A model generated the notes under the pieces. It did not search any database. It was not told the DNA's origin and saw only the letters and a program-made list of their open reading frames with translations. From assembly GCF_002213415.1 (NCBI RefSeq), contig NZ_NJGU01000004.1, positions 186,001 through 250,000 on the forward strand: a stretch of 64,000 bases of DNA, read 5' to 3'. A program made the position numbers and the translations under genes. This DNA is from Herbaspirillum robiniae. Its GTDB lineage: Bacteria; Pseudomonadota; Gammaproteobacteria; Burkholderiales; Burkholderiaceae_D. Of the stretch, positions 36,488-45,259 are shown piece after piece. Numbering within the stretch: position 1 is the first letter of the stretch; each line of letters opens with the position of its first letter.

Positions 36488-36507
36488 TGGTGCACTGCAT
36501 TGCACCA
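36488..36507. promoter_or_regulatory. Candidate activator site upstream of the sigma-54 promoter
   Basis: TGGTGCA-CTGCAT-TGCACCA is a perfect 7-6-7 inverted repeat about 145 bases upstream of the promoter, a usual enhancer distance. Its half sites (TGCACCA) equal NtrC half sites, but in the reverse arrangement to the classical TGCACCA-N3-TGGTGCA, so NtrC binding is only suggested. Confidence 0.45.
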
Positions 36508-36606
36508 GCGCAGGCAGCAGCATGGGCGGAAATGATGCGCCGCTTTCTTGCTCCCGTTTCTTGCCGGAAAGGCAATGCAGGGGAGTGTATGGGAGGGCGG
36601 CGTACT

Positions 36607-36924
36607 TCAGCGCGGCTGGAAGGCGATGATGCCCATGCCCGCCAGCGCCACCGCCATGCCGGCCACATCCCATGCCGAAGGGCGCACGCCGTCCACCAGC
36701 CACAGCCAGACGATGGCCACGGCGATATAGACCCCGCCATAGGCCGCATAGACCCGCCCGGACGCGGCCTCATGCAAGCTCAGCAGCCAGGCGAACAGCG
36801 CCAGGCTGGCGGCGCCCGGCAGCAGCAGCCAGACCGAGCGGTCCTGCCTGAGCCACAGCCAGGGAAGATAGCAGCCGACGATCTCGGCCAGGGCGGTGCA
36901 AAGATAGAGCAGCAGCGTTTTCAT
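36607..36924 (-). CDS. YnfA/UPF0060 family small membrane protein
   Basis: A 105-residue protein with four membrane helices of the UPF0060 (YnfA) family, distantly related to small multidrug-resistance transporters. Characteristic parts are [20 protein letters not shown] at residues 8-27, [20 protein letters not shown] near 56-75 and [19 protein letters not shown] at the end. Function is not firmly known; some members are linked to efflux. It follows mgtC by 12 bases and is probably co-transcribed. Confidence 0.88.
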   Translation of the reverse strand: MKTLLLYLCTALAEIVGCYLPWLWLRQDRSVWLLLPGAASLALFAWLLSLHEAASGRVYAAYGGVYIAVAIVWLWLVDGVRPSAWDVAGMAVALAGMGIIAFQPR

Positions 36925-36936
36925 CGGCGGGGCGGC

Positions 36937-37425
36937 TCAGTCTTCTTCGCGCGAACTGATGTCGGCGCGTTCGACGTCGCTCTTGCGCATCCATTGCCGG
37001 TGCAGGAAATGCTCGACCCGGCGGCCCACGGTAAACAGCAGCAGGATCAGTGCCGTGGCCATCAGCGCCACGCGCCACCAGCCCACGCCGCAGACGATGC
37101 CCACCGCCGCGGTGACCCAGATCGAGGCCGCCGTGGTCAGGCCGCGCACCTTTTCGGAAGACTGCTCATGGATGATCACGCCCGCACCCAGGAAACCGAT
37201 GCCGGTGATCACGCCCTGGATCGCGCGGCTGACCGCGTCATGGTAGCCGTCGGCGTCGAGCGCGAAATTCATCGCCGCCATGGTGACCAGCGCCGAGCCC
37301 AGCGCCACCAGGCCCAGGGTTTTCATGCCGGTGGGCTTGCCGCGCAGGTTGCGGTCGATGCCGATGGCGCAGCCGATCAGCATGGCGATGAGGAGGCGGT
37401 AAAAGATTTCCAGGTGGTCGGTCAT
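36937..37425 (-). CDS. MgtC/SapB family membrane protein
   Basis: A 162-residue protein of the MgtC family. It starts LEIFYRLLIAMLIGCAIGIDR, with the family motif RGKPTGMKTLGLVALGSAL near 28-46 and the conserved GVITGIGFLGAGVIIHEQ and VRGLTTAASIWVTAAVGI segments near 90-125. Four to five helices are visible, with a short hydrophilic tail. MgtC proteins affect growth in low magnesium and ATP synthase activity in pathogens; the role here is unknown. The longer C-terminal domain of virulence MgtC proteins is absent. Confidence 0.9.
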   Translation of the reverse strand: MTDHLEIFYRLLIAMLIGCAIGIDRNLRGKPTGMKTLGLVALGSALVTMAAMNFALDADGYHDAVSRAIQGVITGIGFLGAGVIIHEQSSEKVRGLTTAASIWVTAAVGIVCGVGWWRVALMATALILLLFTVGRRVEHFLHRQWMRKSDVERADISSREED

Positions 37426-37502
37426 GGCCTTGGCGAAGAGATCCCGGCGCGCTCGCCGTGGTGAGGCCAGATTGTAACCTTGCGCGCCGTGCAGGCCGAC
37501 GC

Positions 37503-37532
37503 AAAAAAGCCCCGCCAGTCAGGGCGGGGCAA
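37503..37532 (-). terminator. Terminator of the small secreted-protein gene
   Basis: GCCCCGCC-AGTCA-GGGCGGGGC with a six-T run on the minus strand, about 105 bases after the stop at 37640. Confidence 0.85.
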
Positions 37533-37639
37533 TCAGGCATGGCGGGACTAGGTGGAGGCTACGCCATGCCTCGCTCAAGCAAATGTCGCGCGGGCGCCGG
37601 GTTCACGATGCCCTCGCAGTTCATTGGTTGCCGGCGGCC

Positions 37640-37951
37640 TTACTGGCTGCCCGAACCGGACGCGCCCGAGGTGCCGCTGTTGCCGCCCGGCGCGGTGCCC
37701 AGCGGGCCGTCCTTCATGTCCTTGGCATTCGGATTGGCCTTGGAGCTGTTGTCCTTTTCCGCCTTGTGCTTGCGCATGCCCTTGTGGGTGGACTTGCTGC
37801 CGCTGTCGCTGTTGGCGGCAGCGCCGGAAGTCGGCGCGCCGTTGTCAGGGGCCGCGCCCGGTGCGCTGGAGGCCTGGGCCATGGCGCCGGTGCTGAAGGC
37901 GGCCGCCACGATGGCCGCGCCGAGGAATTTCAAAGTCGCTTGCGATGACAT
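37640..37951 (-). CDS. Small secreted Ser/Gly/Lys-rich protein
   Basis: A 103-residue protein with a clear signal peptide (MSSQATLKFLGAAIVAAAFS, cleavage after AMA). The mature part is low-complexity and disordered: Ala/Pro/Gly, then a basic patch KSTHKGMRKHKAEKDNSSK, then Gly/Ser-rich to the end. AAGGAG lies 7 bases before the ATG. Such periplasmic peptides are common in Burkholderiales; no function can be assigned. Confidence 0.7.
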   Translation of the reverse strand: MSSQATLKFLGAAIVAAAFSTGAMAQASSAPGAAPDNGAPTSGAAANSDSGSKSTHKGMRKHKAEKDNSSKANPNAKDMKDGPLGTAPGGNSGTSGASGSGSQ

Positions 37952-38473
37952 ATGGGTCTCTCCTTGTCTGGTTGCAGGCGTCCCGCGTTGTGCGAGCCGT
38001 TGAGACCATGCTAGACCTCGTGGCCCCGCGTGGCAGTCGGACGCACATCGAAAGCGGTGTCGGCGCTTTCGTACCTGGATGACGGCGCTTGCTGCTGAGC
38101 CTGCGCGCGTGCGTCGCGTGGGCGGCTCATCCGTGGGGGCTCATCATTGCCCGCTGTTCTTGGCCGGCGATGTGCGGTGAACGTGCAGTGCGCGCGCGTT
38201 GAGGGCGCGGATCGTGCGGATCGTGCGCGTTCATGGATGCGCTTGCCCGGATTGCGGGCAGGCGAAACGGCGGCGCGGCGCCTGCCCCGGACCGTGCCTG
38301 GTTGCCCGATAGCCGCAGCCGGCGCGGATTGCCGGCCAGCGGGCGAGGGTGGGGGTAGTCGCTGCAGATGGCTGGCATGGCTCGTGCTTATGAATGCATT
38401 ATGCATTATGCATAATCTGATCGGGCCATCACTTCGACTCGCCGCCAGGCCGGGCCGGCATCTTCGGGAGCAC
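37952..38473 (+). other. Control region upstream of the ABC-amidase operon
   Basis: No convincing gene in 522 bases. GC-rich sequence up to about 38380 ends in an AT-rich block with the ATGCAT repeat described separately, about 55 bases before the ATPase gene. An open frame runs through it in phase with the ATPase gene but has no protein-like features. Confidence 0.5.
38393..38416 (+). promoter_or_regulatory. ATGCAT-repeat operator candidate
   Basis: Three tandem ATGCAT cores at 7-base steps: AATGCATT (38394-38401), then ATGCATT, then the perfect 12-base palindrome ATTATGCATAAT (38405-38416). AT-rich palindromes of this kind are typical operators of GntR/FCD regulators; one is encoded at the end of this operon (42534). 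The pairing is inference. Confidence 0.55.
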
Positions 38474-39292
38474 ATGTTGGAGAACCGTCTTGAAGTCAGC
38501 AACCTCAGCCATGCCTTCATCAAGAGCAACGATGAAGAGATCCGCATATTCCAGAACCTCAATTTCAGCGTCGGCAAGGCCGAGATCGTGGCCATCGTCG
38601 GCCGCAGCGGCGCCGGCAAGAGCACGCTGTTCAACCTGATCTCGGGCCTGCTCAAGCCCACCGCCGGCAAGATATCCCTGGGCGCGCGCGAGGACGGCCG
38701 TCCCGGCGCCATCGCCTACATGCTGCAGAAGGACCTGCTGCTGCCCTGGCGCACCATCCTCGACAACGCCGTGCTGGGCATCGAGCTGCAGCGCGACGTG
38801 ACCGACGCCGACCGCAGCCGCGCCCGCGCCATGCTGGCGCGCTACGGGCTGGAATCGGTGGCCGGCGCCTATCCCCATTCGCTCTCGGGCGGCATGAAGC
38901 AGCGCGTGGCGCTATGCCGCACGCTGCTGGCCGATCCGACCGTGGTGCTGCTCGACGAACCGTTTTCCGCGCTCGACTACGAGACCCGCCTGATGCTGGA
39001 GAACGACGTCATCAGCCTGACGCGCAGCGAGGGCACCAGCGTCATCCTGGTGACGCACGACATCGACGAGGCCATCGCCATGAGCAACCGCATCGTGGTG
39101 CTGGGCGGCCGTCCGGCCAAAATCATGCGCGAGGAGCACATCGTGCTGACGGTGGAGGGCAGCAACGGCGCGCGCGATGCCGTCACCGCGCGCGGGGCGC
39201 CGGAGTTTCCGCGCTATCACAAGGAAATCTGGAACGCGCTGCGCGCCAGCGACGTCGCCAACGCGGCGGTCCAACCGGCCGTGAACGCCTGA
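38474..39292 (+). CDS. ABC transporter ATP-binding protein (nitrate/sulfonate/thiamine-precursor type)
   Basis: A 272-residue ATPase. Walker A GRSGAGKSTLFNL near residue 43, Q-loop AYMLQKDLLLPWRTI near 85, signature LSGGMKQRVALCRTLL near 140, Walker B VVLLDEPFSALD near 160 and the switch His in ILVTHDIDEAI near 195. The LLPWRT after the Q-loop is typical of the SsuB/TauB/NrtD group. The start could be this ATG (GGGAG close upstream) or the next TTG codon. It is first of an ATPase-permease-binding protein-amidase operon. Confidence 0.9.
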   Translation: MLENRLEVSNLSHAFIKSNDEEIRIFQNLNFSVGKAEIVAIVGRSGAGKSTLFNLISGLLKPTAGKISLGAREDGRPGAIAYMLQKDLLLPWRTILDNAVLGIELQRDVTDADRSRARAMLARYGLESVAGAYPHSLSGGMKQRVALCRTLLADPTVVLLDEPFSALDYETRLMLENDVISLTRSEGTSVILVTHDIDEAIAMSNRIVVLGGRPAKIMREEHIVLTVEGSNGARDAVTARGAPEFPRYHKEIWNALRASDVANAAVQPAVNA

Positions 39293-39303
39293 GCGGGGGA
39301 AGC

Positions 39304-40068
39304 ATGAAAAGCAAAAACACCGGCGCCACCGCCATCGTCTCCACCATCCTGGTGGTGGCGGTCGTACTGTGGCAGATGGCCGCGCAGGCCAACCTGATCA
39401 ACGGCCAGCTGCTGGGCTCGCCGCTGGGCATCTACAAGTCGGCGGTGATCGGCTTCACCCAGGGCCAGCTGCTCTACGACACCTGGGTCACGCTGTGGGA
39501 AACCCTGCTCGGCCTGCTTGTGGGCAGCGGCCTGGGGATCGTGCTGGGACTGGTGCTGTGGTTCTATCCGCGCACCTCGGCCATCGTCGAGCAGTTCTCC
39601 ATCCTGTTGAACAGCATCCCCAAGATCGCGCTGGGTCCGCTGATCATCATCTGGTTCGGCTCCGGCATGATTTCCAAGATCTGGCTGGCCGGCATCTCCA
39701 CCTTCGCGGTGGCGATCATCTCCTCGTGCGCGGCGGCGCAGGAGGTCGACCGCGACCTGCTCAATCTCTTCAAGTCGTTCAAGGCGCAGCGCGCCAAGGT
39801 CTTCAAGAAACTGATCCTGCCGGCCTCGGTGCCGTGGATCTTCTCCATCTTCCGCATCAACATCGGTTTCGCGCTCATCGGCGCGGTCGTGGGCGAATTC
39901 ATCGCCTCCGAGAACGGCCTCGGACACGCAGTGTTCGTCGCCGGCTCGCTGTTTGACCTCAATACCGTCTGGCTCGGGGTGATCATCCTCACGCTGATGG
40001 CGGCCTTGCTCACCTGGGTTGTACAACTGACAGAAGAAAGGGTTATTTCATGGAAAGGCGAACAATGA
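39304..40068 (+). CDS. ABC transporter permease (SsuC/TauC type)
   Basis: A 254-residue inner-membrane permease with about six helices. The binding-protein-dependent transport motif is seen as NLFKSFKAQRAKVFKKLILP (about 153-173), followed by ASVPWIFSIFRINIGFALIGAVVGEFI, diagnostic for this permease group. It starts 11 bases after the ATPase gene and its stop overlaps the binding-protein start (ATGA). Substrate would be a small nitrogen- or sulfur-containing organic molecule (inference from family). Confidence 0.9.
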   Translation: MKSKNTGATAIVSTILVVAVVLWQMAAQANLINGQLLGSPLGIYKSAVIGFTQGQLLYDTWVTLWETLLGLLVGSGLGIVLGLVLWFYPRTSAIVEQFSILLNSIPKIALGPLIIIWFGSGMISKIWLAGISTFAVAIISSCAAAQEVDRDLLNLFKSFKAQRAKVFKKLILPASVPWIFSIFRINIGFALIGAVVGEFIASENGLGHAVFVAGSLFDLNTVWLGVIILTLMAALLTWVVQLTEERVISWKGEQ

Positions 40069-41036
40069 AGTCCATCCGCAATGCCGCCGCCGGCGCGCTG
40101 CTGGTTCTCGGCTGCGCCGCGTCGCTGCCGTCGATGGCGGCCGAGAAGGCGGTGATCTACCAGGCGTTCCAGTCGATCCAGTACCTGCCGCTGTACGTGG
40201 CGATGAATGAGGGCCTGTTCGCCAAGCGCGGCCTGGAGGTGCAGAAGGTCACCGCCGGCGGCGGCGCGCAGGGCGTGGCGGCGGTCATCGGCGGCCATGC
40301 CGATTTCTCGCTGCAGGATCCCATGACCGCGGTGCTGGCCAACCTCAAGGGCGCCTCGCTGATCAACGTCGCCATGGTGGTGTCGGGCGTGCCGGTGTGG
40401 ACGGTGGCACCGGGCAATTCGACGGTGAAGTCGATCACCGACCTCAAGGACCAGACCATCTCCACCGCGATCCCGCCCACCACCAGCACCTACCTGCTGC
40501 AGGCGCTGCTCAAGCAGAAGGGCATCGATGGCGCGGTCAAGCTCAACACGGTCGCCATCGGCACCGAGATTGCGCCGGTGACGGCCGGCCGCGCGGCGGC
40601 GGCGACGCTGTACCAGCCGCAGGTCGAGCAGGCGCTGGCCAGCGGCTACAAGATCGTGCACGACTTCGCCAAGCAGTATGACGGCGTGTACGCCTTCTCC
40701 ACCATCGACACCCTGAAGTCGACCATCGAGAAAAAGCCGCAGATGGTGCAAAGCTTCGTCTCGGCCATCGCCGACGCCGAGAAGCTGATGCAGACCACGC
40801 CCGAGGTCGCCTACAAGGTGGCCATCGCCGAATTCCCGCAGCTCGAGCAAAGCGTGGTGCGCGCGGCGGTGAAGCGCATGCTGGACCAGAAGATCTACCC
40901 GGCCACGCCGTCGATTTCCAAGGAAGCCTTCCAGGCCGGTCTCGACCTGCAGATTTCCATCGGCAATATCAAGCAGGGCCAGGTAAGCTACGACAGCGCG
41001 GTCGACAACAGCTTTGCCGAGAAGGCCGGCAAGTAA
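40065..41036 (+). CDS. ABC transporter binding protein, NMT1/THI5-like
   Basis: A 323-residue periplasmic binding protein. The signal peptide is MKSIRNAAAGALLVLGCAAS with cleavage after SMA. The mature domain starts EKAVIYQAFQSIQYLPLYVA, and has the pattern NEGLFAKRGLEVQKVTAGGG and GHADFSLQDPMTAVLANLKG typical of NMT1/THI5-like proteins for pyrimidine precursors, sulfonates or nitrate. The ATG at 40065 (GGAAAGGCG upstream) overlaps the permease stop; an earlier ATG at 40050 is less likely. The ligand is not predictable from sequence alone. Confidence 0.88.
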   Translation: MKSIRNAAAGALLVLGCAASLPSMAAEKAVIYQAFQSIQYLPLYVAMNEGLFAKRGLEVQKVTAGGGAQGVAAVIGGHADFSLQDPMTAVLANLKGASLINVAMVVSGVPVWTVAPGNSTVKSITDLKDQTISTAIPPTTSTYLLQALLKQKGIDGAVKLNTVAIGTEIAPVTAGRAAAATLYQPQVEQALASGYKIVHDFAKQYDGVYAFSTIDTLKSTIEKKPQMVQSFVSAIADAEKLMQTTPEVAYKVAIAEFPQLEQSVVRAAVKRMLDQKIYPATPSISKEAFQAGLDLQISIGNIKQGQVSYDSAVDNSFAEKAGK

Positions 41037-41126
41037 GCAAGCAAGCGCGACGCATGCCATGGCGGACCTGCTCAGGCGAGCGGTTCGCCATGCATTCATC
41101 CGAGACATTCGGGAACAGGAAACAAC

Positions 41127-42389
41127 ATGAGCTCATCCCAGACAGATACGCCAGCGGTCTCGCCGCTGGCCGCCGCCATCGCCGCCGCCGACAGGATCGA
41201 CGGCAGCCTCAAGGCCTTCATCCATCGCCCGTCTTCCTATGCGGCGCCGGCCGGCGGCGACGGCCCGCTGGCCGGCATCCCGGTCGCAGTCAAGGACCTG
41301 ATCGACACCGCCGACATGCCGACCTGCTACGGCTCCAGGGTGTTCGAAGGCCATCGCCCGCAACAGGATGCCTGGATCGTCGCCAGGCTGCGCGCCGCCG
41401 GCGCCGTCATCTTCGGCAAGACGGTGACCACCGAATTCGCCTGGCGCGACCCCGGCGCCACGGTCAATCCCTGGAACCCGGCGCATACGCCTGGCGGTTC
41501 CTCCAGCGGATCGGCGGCGGCGGTCGGCGCCGGCATCGTCGACATCGCGCTGGGCACGCAGACGGTCGGCTCCATCATCCGCCCGGCCTCGTATTGCGGC
41601 GCCTGCGGCTACAAGCCCACCTACGGCCTGATCCCCACCGAGGGCGCGCACGAGCTGGCCGGCTCGCTGGACCATCTGGGCTTCATCACTTCCAGCGTCT
41701 ACTGGGCCGCCGTGGCCCATGCCGTGATCGCGCGCGACGGCAAGCTCGCGCCGCCGGCCTCGCCCCAGGCCTTCGCTGCGGGCGTCAAGCCGCGCAAGCT
41801 GGGCGTCTATCGTTCGTCGAAATGGTCCGGCGTGCAGCCCGAGGTACAGCAGAACTTCGATGGTGTTTTGCGTCGCCTGGAGGCGCAGGGCGTGCAATGC
41901 GTGCCGGTCGAACTGGGCGCTGACATCGCCGAACTGCACGAGCTGACCAACGGCATCCTCGCCTACGAGGCGCGCGCGGCGATCGCCGCCGACATCGCCG
42001 GCAAGGAGGCCCTGGCCGGACCCAATATCCGCGACCTGATCGCCCTGGGCGCGGGCATCAGCCAGCAGCAGCATGCCGCCATGCTGGCCCGGCTGGCGGC
42101 ACTGCGCGTGGCGCGCGACACGGCGTTCGGCGAACTCGACGCGATCCTCACCATCACCTCGCCGACCACTGCATTGCCCGGTTTCGAGAAGACCGGCGAC
42201 GCCATCTTCTGCTCGCCGGCCACCCTGCTGGGCCTGCCGGCGGTGACGGTGCCGTCCGGTTTCTCGGCCGACTTCCTGCCGTTCGGCCTGCAGATGATCG
42301 GGCGCGGCGACCAGGACCAGGCCCTGCTGCAGACCGCGCAATGGGTCAGCACCATCCTGCCCCGGTCGCGTCCGGCGCCGCTGGGCTGA
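41127..42389 (+). CDS. Amidase signature family enzyme
   Basis: A 420-residue hydrolase of C-N bonds. The Ser-cisSer-Lys catalytic set is visible: Lys in IPVAVKDLIDTADMPTC near residue 55, and the Gly/Ser-rich GGSSSGSAAAVGAGIVDIAL followed by GTQTVGSIIRPASYCG (about 124-160). An amidase beside an uptake system suggests the imported compound is an amide or ureide whose nitrogen is then released (inference). AGGAAA lies upstream of the ATG. Near relatives include AtzF/GatA-like proteins, but no GatB/C partners are present. Confidence 0.9.
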   Translation: MSSSQTDTPAVSPLAAAIAAADRIDGSLKAFIHRPSSYAAPAGGDGPLAGIPVAVKDLIDTADMPTCYGSRVFEGHRPQQDAWIVARLRAAGAVIFGKTVTTEFAWRDPGATVNPWNPAHTPGGSSSGSAAAVGAGIVDIALGTQTVGSIIRPASYCGACGYKPTYGLIPTEGAHELAGSLDHLGFITSSVYWAAVAHAVIARDGKLAPPASPQAFAAGVKPRKLGVYRSSKWSGVQPEVQQNFDGVLRRLEAQGVQCVPVELGADIAELHELTNGILAYEARAAIAADIAGKEALAGPNIRDLIALGAGISQQQHAAMLARLAALRVARDTAFGELDAILTITSPTTALPGFEKTGDAIFCSPATLLGLPAVTVPSGFSADFLPFGLQMIGRGDQDQALLQTAQWVSTILPRSRPAPLG

Positions 42390-42533
42390 GCCCGACGGCA
42401 GGCTTGCACGGCAACCCCATGCACGCCACAATATCGGCACAGGCCCGGCCAGCCGGGCGCCAGAGCGGGCGGGGCGGATAGCGTGAAGCTGCCGCCCTAG
42501 CCCGCCGACCGAGACAACTCCCGATAGCCGCGC

Positions 42534-43199
42534 ATGCCAAAAGCCTTCAAAACGATAGAGCAGCAGGTCCTGAGCCTGTTGCGCAACGACATCCTCTCGG
42601 GCAAGTACCGCCCCGGCGACAAGTTGCGGCAGGACGAAGTGGCGCGCCGCTTCGAGGTCAGCACCACCCCGGTGCGCGAAGCCTTCCGCGGGCTGCGCTC
42701 GGAAGGCCTGGTCACCATCGACGCCAACAAGGGCGTGGTGGTCAAGGGCCTGTCGGTGGAAGACGTGGCCGAGATCTACGAACTGCGCATCCTGCTCGAA
42801 CCCCTGCTGGCCAAGAAATCGGTGGCCTCCATCACCGACGAGTCGCTGCACGCCGCAGCCGGCATCCACGAGCAGATGTGCGCCGCCAGCGACCCGCACG
42901 AATGGGCCGGGCTGAACTGCGACTTCCACATCAAGCTGATGAGAAGCGAGGAGCAGTCGCGGCTCTACGAGATGGTGAAGAACCTGCTGGTCGTGGCCGC
43001 GCCCTATGTTTCGCTGTCCATCTACATGCATCCCCAGATCCAGCAGACCGACAACGAAGAACACGCCATGATCCTCGACGGCTACCGCAAGAAGAACGGC
43101 AAGCTGGTTGAGAAGATCGTGCGCCAGCACCTGCAACAGACGCTGGAGACGATCGAAGACTCGGTCAACGAGAAGACGCTGGGGCAGGCGTATTCCTGA
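42534..43199 (+). CDS. GntR-family transcriptional regulator, FCD subfamily
   Basis: A 221-residue regulator. The winged helix-turn-helix lies at about residues 10-75 (ILSGKYRPGDKLRQDEVARR and FEVSTTPVREAFRGLRSEGL). The FCD effector domain follows (VEDVAEIYELRILLEPLLAK, with metal-binding His candidates in NCDFHIKL and the DGYRKKNGKLVEKIVRQHLQ helix). It is transcribed with, and likely controls, the transporter-amidase genes upstream through the ATGCAT palindrome; the effector would be a carboxylate-like ligand (family knowledge). Confidence 0.9.
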   Translation: MPKAFKTIEQQVLSLLRNDILSGKYRPGDKLRQDEVARRFEVSTTPVREAFRGLRSEGLVTIDANKGVVVKGLSVEDVAEIYELRILLEPLLAKKSVASITDESLHAAAGIHEQMCAASDPHEWAGLNCDFHIKLMRSEEQSRLYEMVKNLLVVAAPYVSLSIYMHPQIQQTDNEEHAMILDGYRKKNGKLVEKIVRQHLQQTLETIEDSVNEKTLGQAYS

Positions 43200-43216
43200 A
43201 TCCCCATGCGCCATGC

Positions 43217-43250
43217 AAACGGGCCCCGCAAGGAGGCCCGTTTTGCTTTT
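43217..43250 (+). terminator. Terminator after the GntR gene
   Basis: AAACGGGCC pairs with GGCCCGTTT and is followed by TGCTTTT, 17 bases after the stop. Confidence 0.82.
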
Positions 43251-43273
43251 CACCACGGCCGCATCAGCGTGGA

Positions 43274-43648
43274 TCAGCGGCATTCGTTGAGGTACTGCGA
43301 CTCCAGTCGGCCGGCTTCGCCATAGGGCGAGTTGCGCGGAATGCCGGAGGTGTAGCCGCCTTCGCGGGAGAGGCGCGGCGCGAAATTGTTCTGCGTCGGC
43401 TCCGCGGTGCGGGCGCGATCCATCTGGATGCGCAGCGAGCGGCAGGCCGACGACTCGCGGTTCAGGTCCATCACCTTCACCGCCGCCGGGGCGGCCGTGC
43501 CGGGCGCATCCGCCAGCGCCATCTTCACTGCCGAAGAGTAGGGCGACATGGCGCGGTCCAGCTCGCTTTGCGAGGAAGCGGCGTGGGCGGTGGAAGTGGA
43601 AATCCAGGCGAAGGCGAGGACGAAACAGGTCAGGAAGAATGAACGCAT
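43274..43648 (-). CDS. Secreted hypothetical protein
   Basis: A 124-residue protein with a signal peptide (MRSFFLTCFVLAFAWISTST, cleavage after AHA). The mature part has two cysteines (SSACRSLR and the C-terminal LNECR) and is otherwise charged and mostly helical. It is convergent with the GntR gene. I recognise no family. Confidence 0.65.
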   Translation of the reverse strand: MRSFFLTCFVLAFAWISTSTAHAASSQSELDRAMSPYSSAVKMALADAPGTAAPAAVKVMDLNRESSACRSLRIQMDRARTAEPTQNNFAPRLSREGGYTSGIPRNSPYGEAGRLESQYLNECR

Positions 43649-43862
43649 GGCAGCTCCGAATCATCAGGTATCGACATGAGGGCAAGGCTTGGGGATCGTG
43701 GCCGGCTTTGCCGTTCGCCCATCGGTGTCTGGGCTTGGGATGAAGTTTGGGCTGGCTGCGTTAGCGGGATATTGCAGAATCGGCGCCGCAGGTTTCAATT
43801 GAAACAATCTCGGCGCAGGCGCTGGGCACAAGGCGCGCGGCATCGCGCACCGGGGCGCGCCT

Positions 43863-44819
<957 letters not shown>

Positions 44820-45004
44820 GATACGTCCCCGGATTTTTTTATGGATGGCGCTCAGGGAGCGCGGCTCCGCCTTGTCTTGTGCGGGGGCGTCCTGAGGCTT
44901 GTTGTCAGCATGCGCAGATTAGCAAATCTTGCCGCGGAGGGCGAGTGTGCCGGACACTGCCACGCCGGCTCGTTTGTCGCGGGAAGACATGCGTCGCTAG
45001 CATG

Positions 45005-45031
45005 AAAAACGGGCCCTCGTCGGGGCCCGTT
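45005..45031 (-). terminator. Terminator of tRNA-Ser
   Basis: AACGGGCCC-TCGTCG-GGGCCCGTT is a perfect 9-base-pair stem with a T-run on the minus strand, just downstream of the tRNA. Confidence 0.85.
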
Positions 45032-45043
45032 CATATGGTGTTC

Positions 45044-45133
45044 TGGCGGAGGCTGTGAGATTCGAACTCACGGACGGATCACTCCGTCGGCAGTTTTCAA
45101 GACTGCTGGTTTAAACCGCTCACCCAAACCTCC
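45044..45133 (-). tRNA. tRNA-Ser (anticodon TGA)
   Basis: Minus-strand class II tRNA: acceptor GGAGG.../...CCTCC, anticodon loop CTTGAAA, a long variable arm (about CGACGGAGTGATCCGTC), T loop TTCGAAT, discriminator G and encoded CCA. Confidence 0.95.
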
Positions 45134-45259
45134 TTGGTCGGCGATGCCTGCAGTCGCAGGCATCGCGAGGGGCGCATTATACATCACTTCGCGACTTGCT
45201 CTACGCCCAACTCTTGCCGGGTTGAAAGTTTCCCGGTGCGACGGCCATGCGGTGCGCGC

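Larger units (their letters stand above)
36184..36606 (-). other. Nitrate operon control region
   Basis: No gene in 423 bases. From upstream to downstream on the minus strand it holds a 7-6-7 inverted repeat (36488-36507), a sigma-54 promoter (36332-36347), the two hexaloop hairpins and the leader terminator. The stretch 36348-36487 is otherwise unremarkable. Confidence 0.7.

Noticed and set aside
38147-38473. Possible N-terminal extension of the ABC ATPase (from 38147 or 38408)
   Set aside because: The extension has no ATPase-like sequence and would place the ATGCAT operator inside the coding region.
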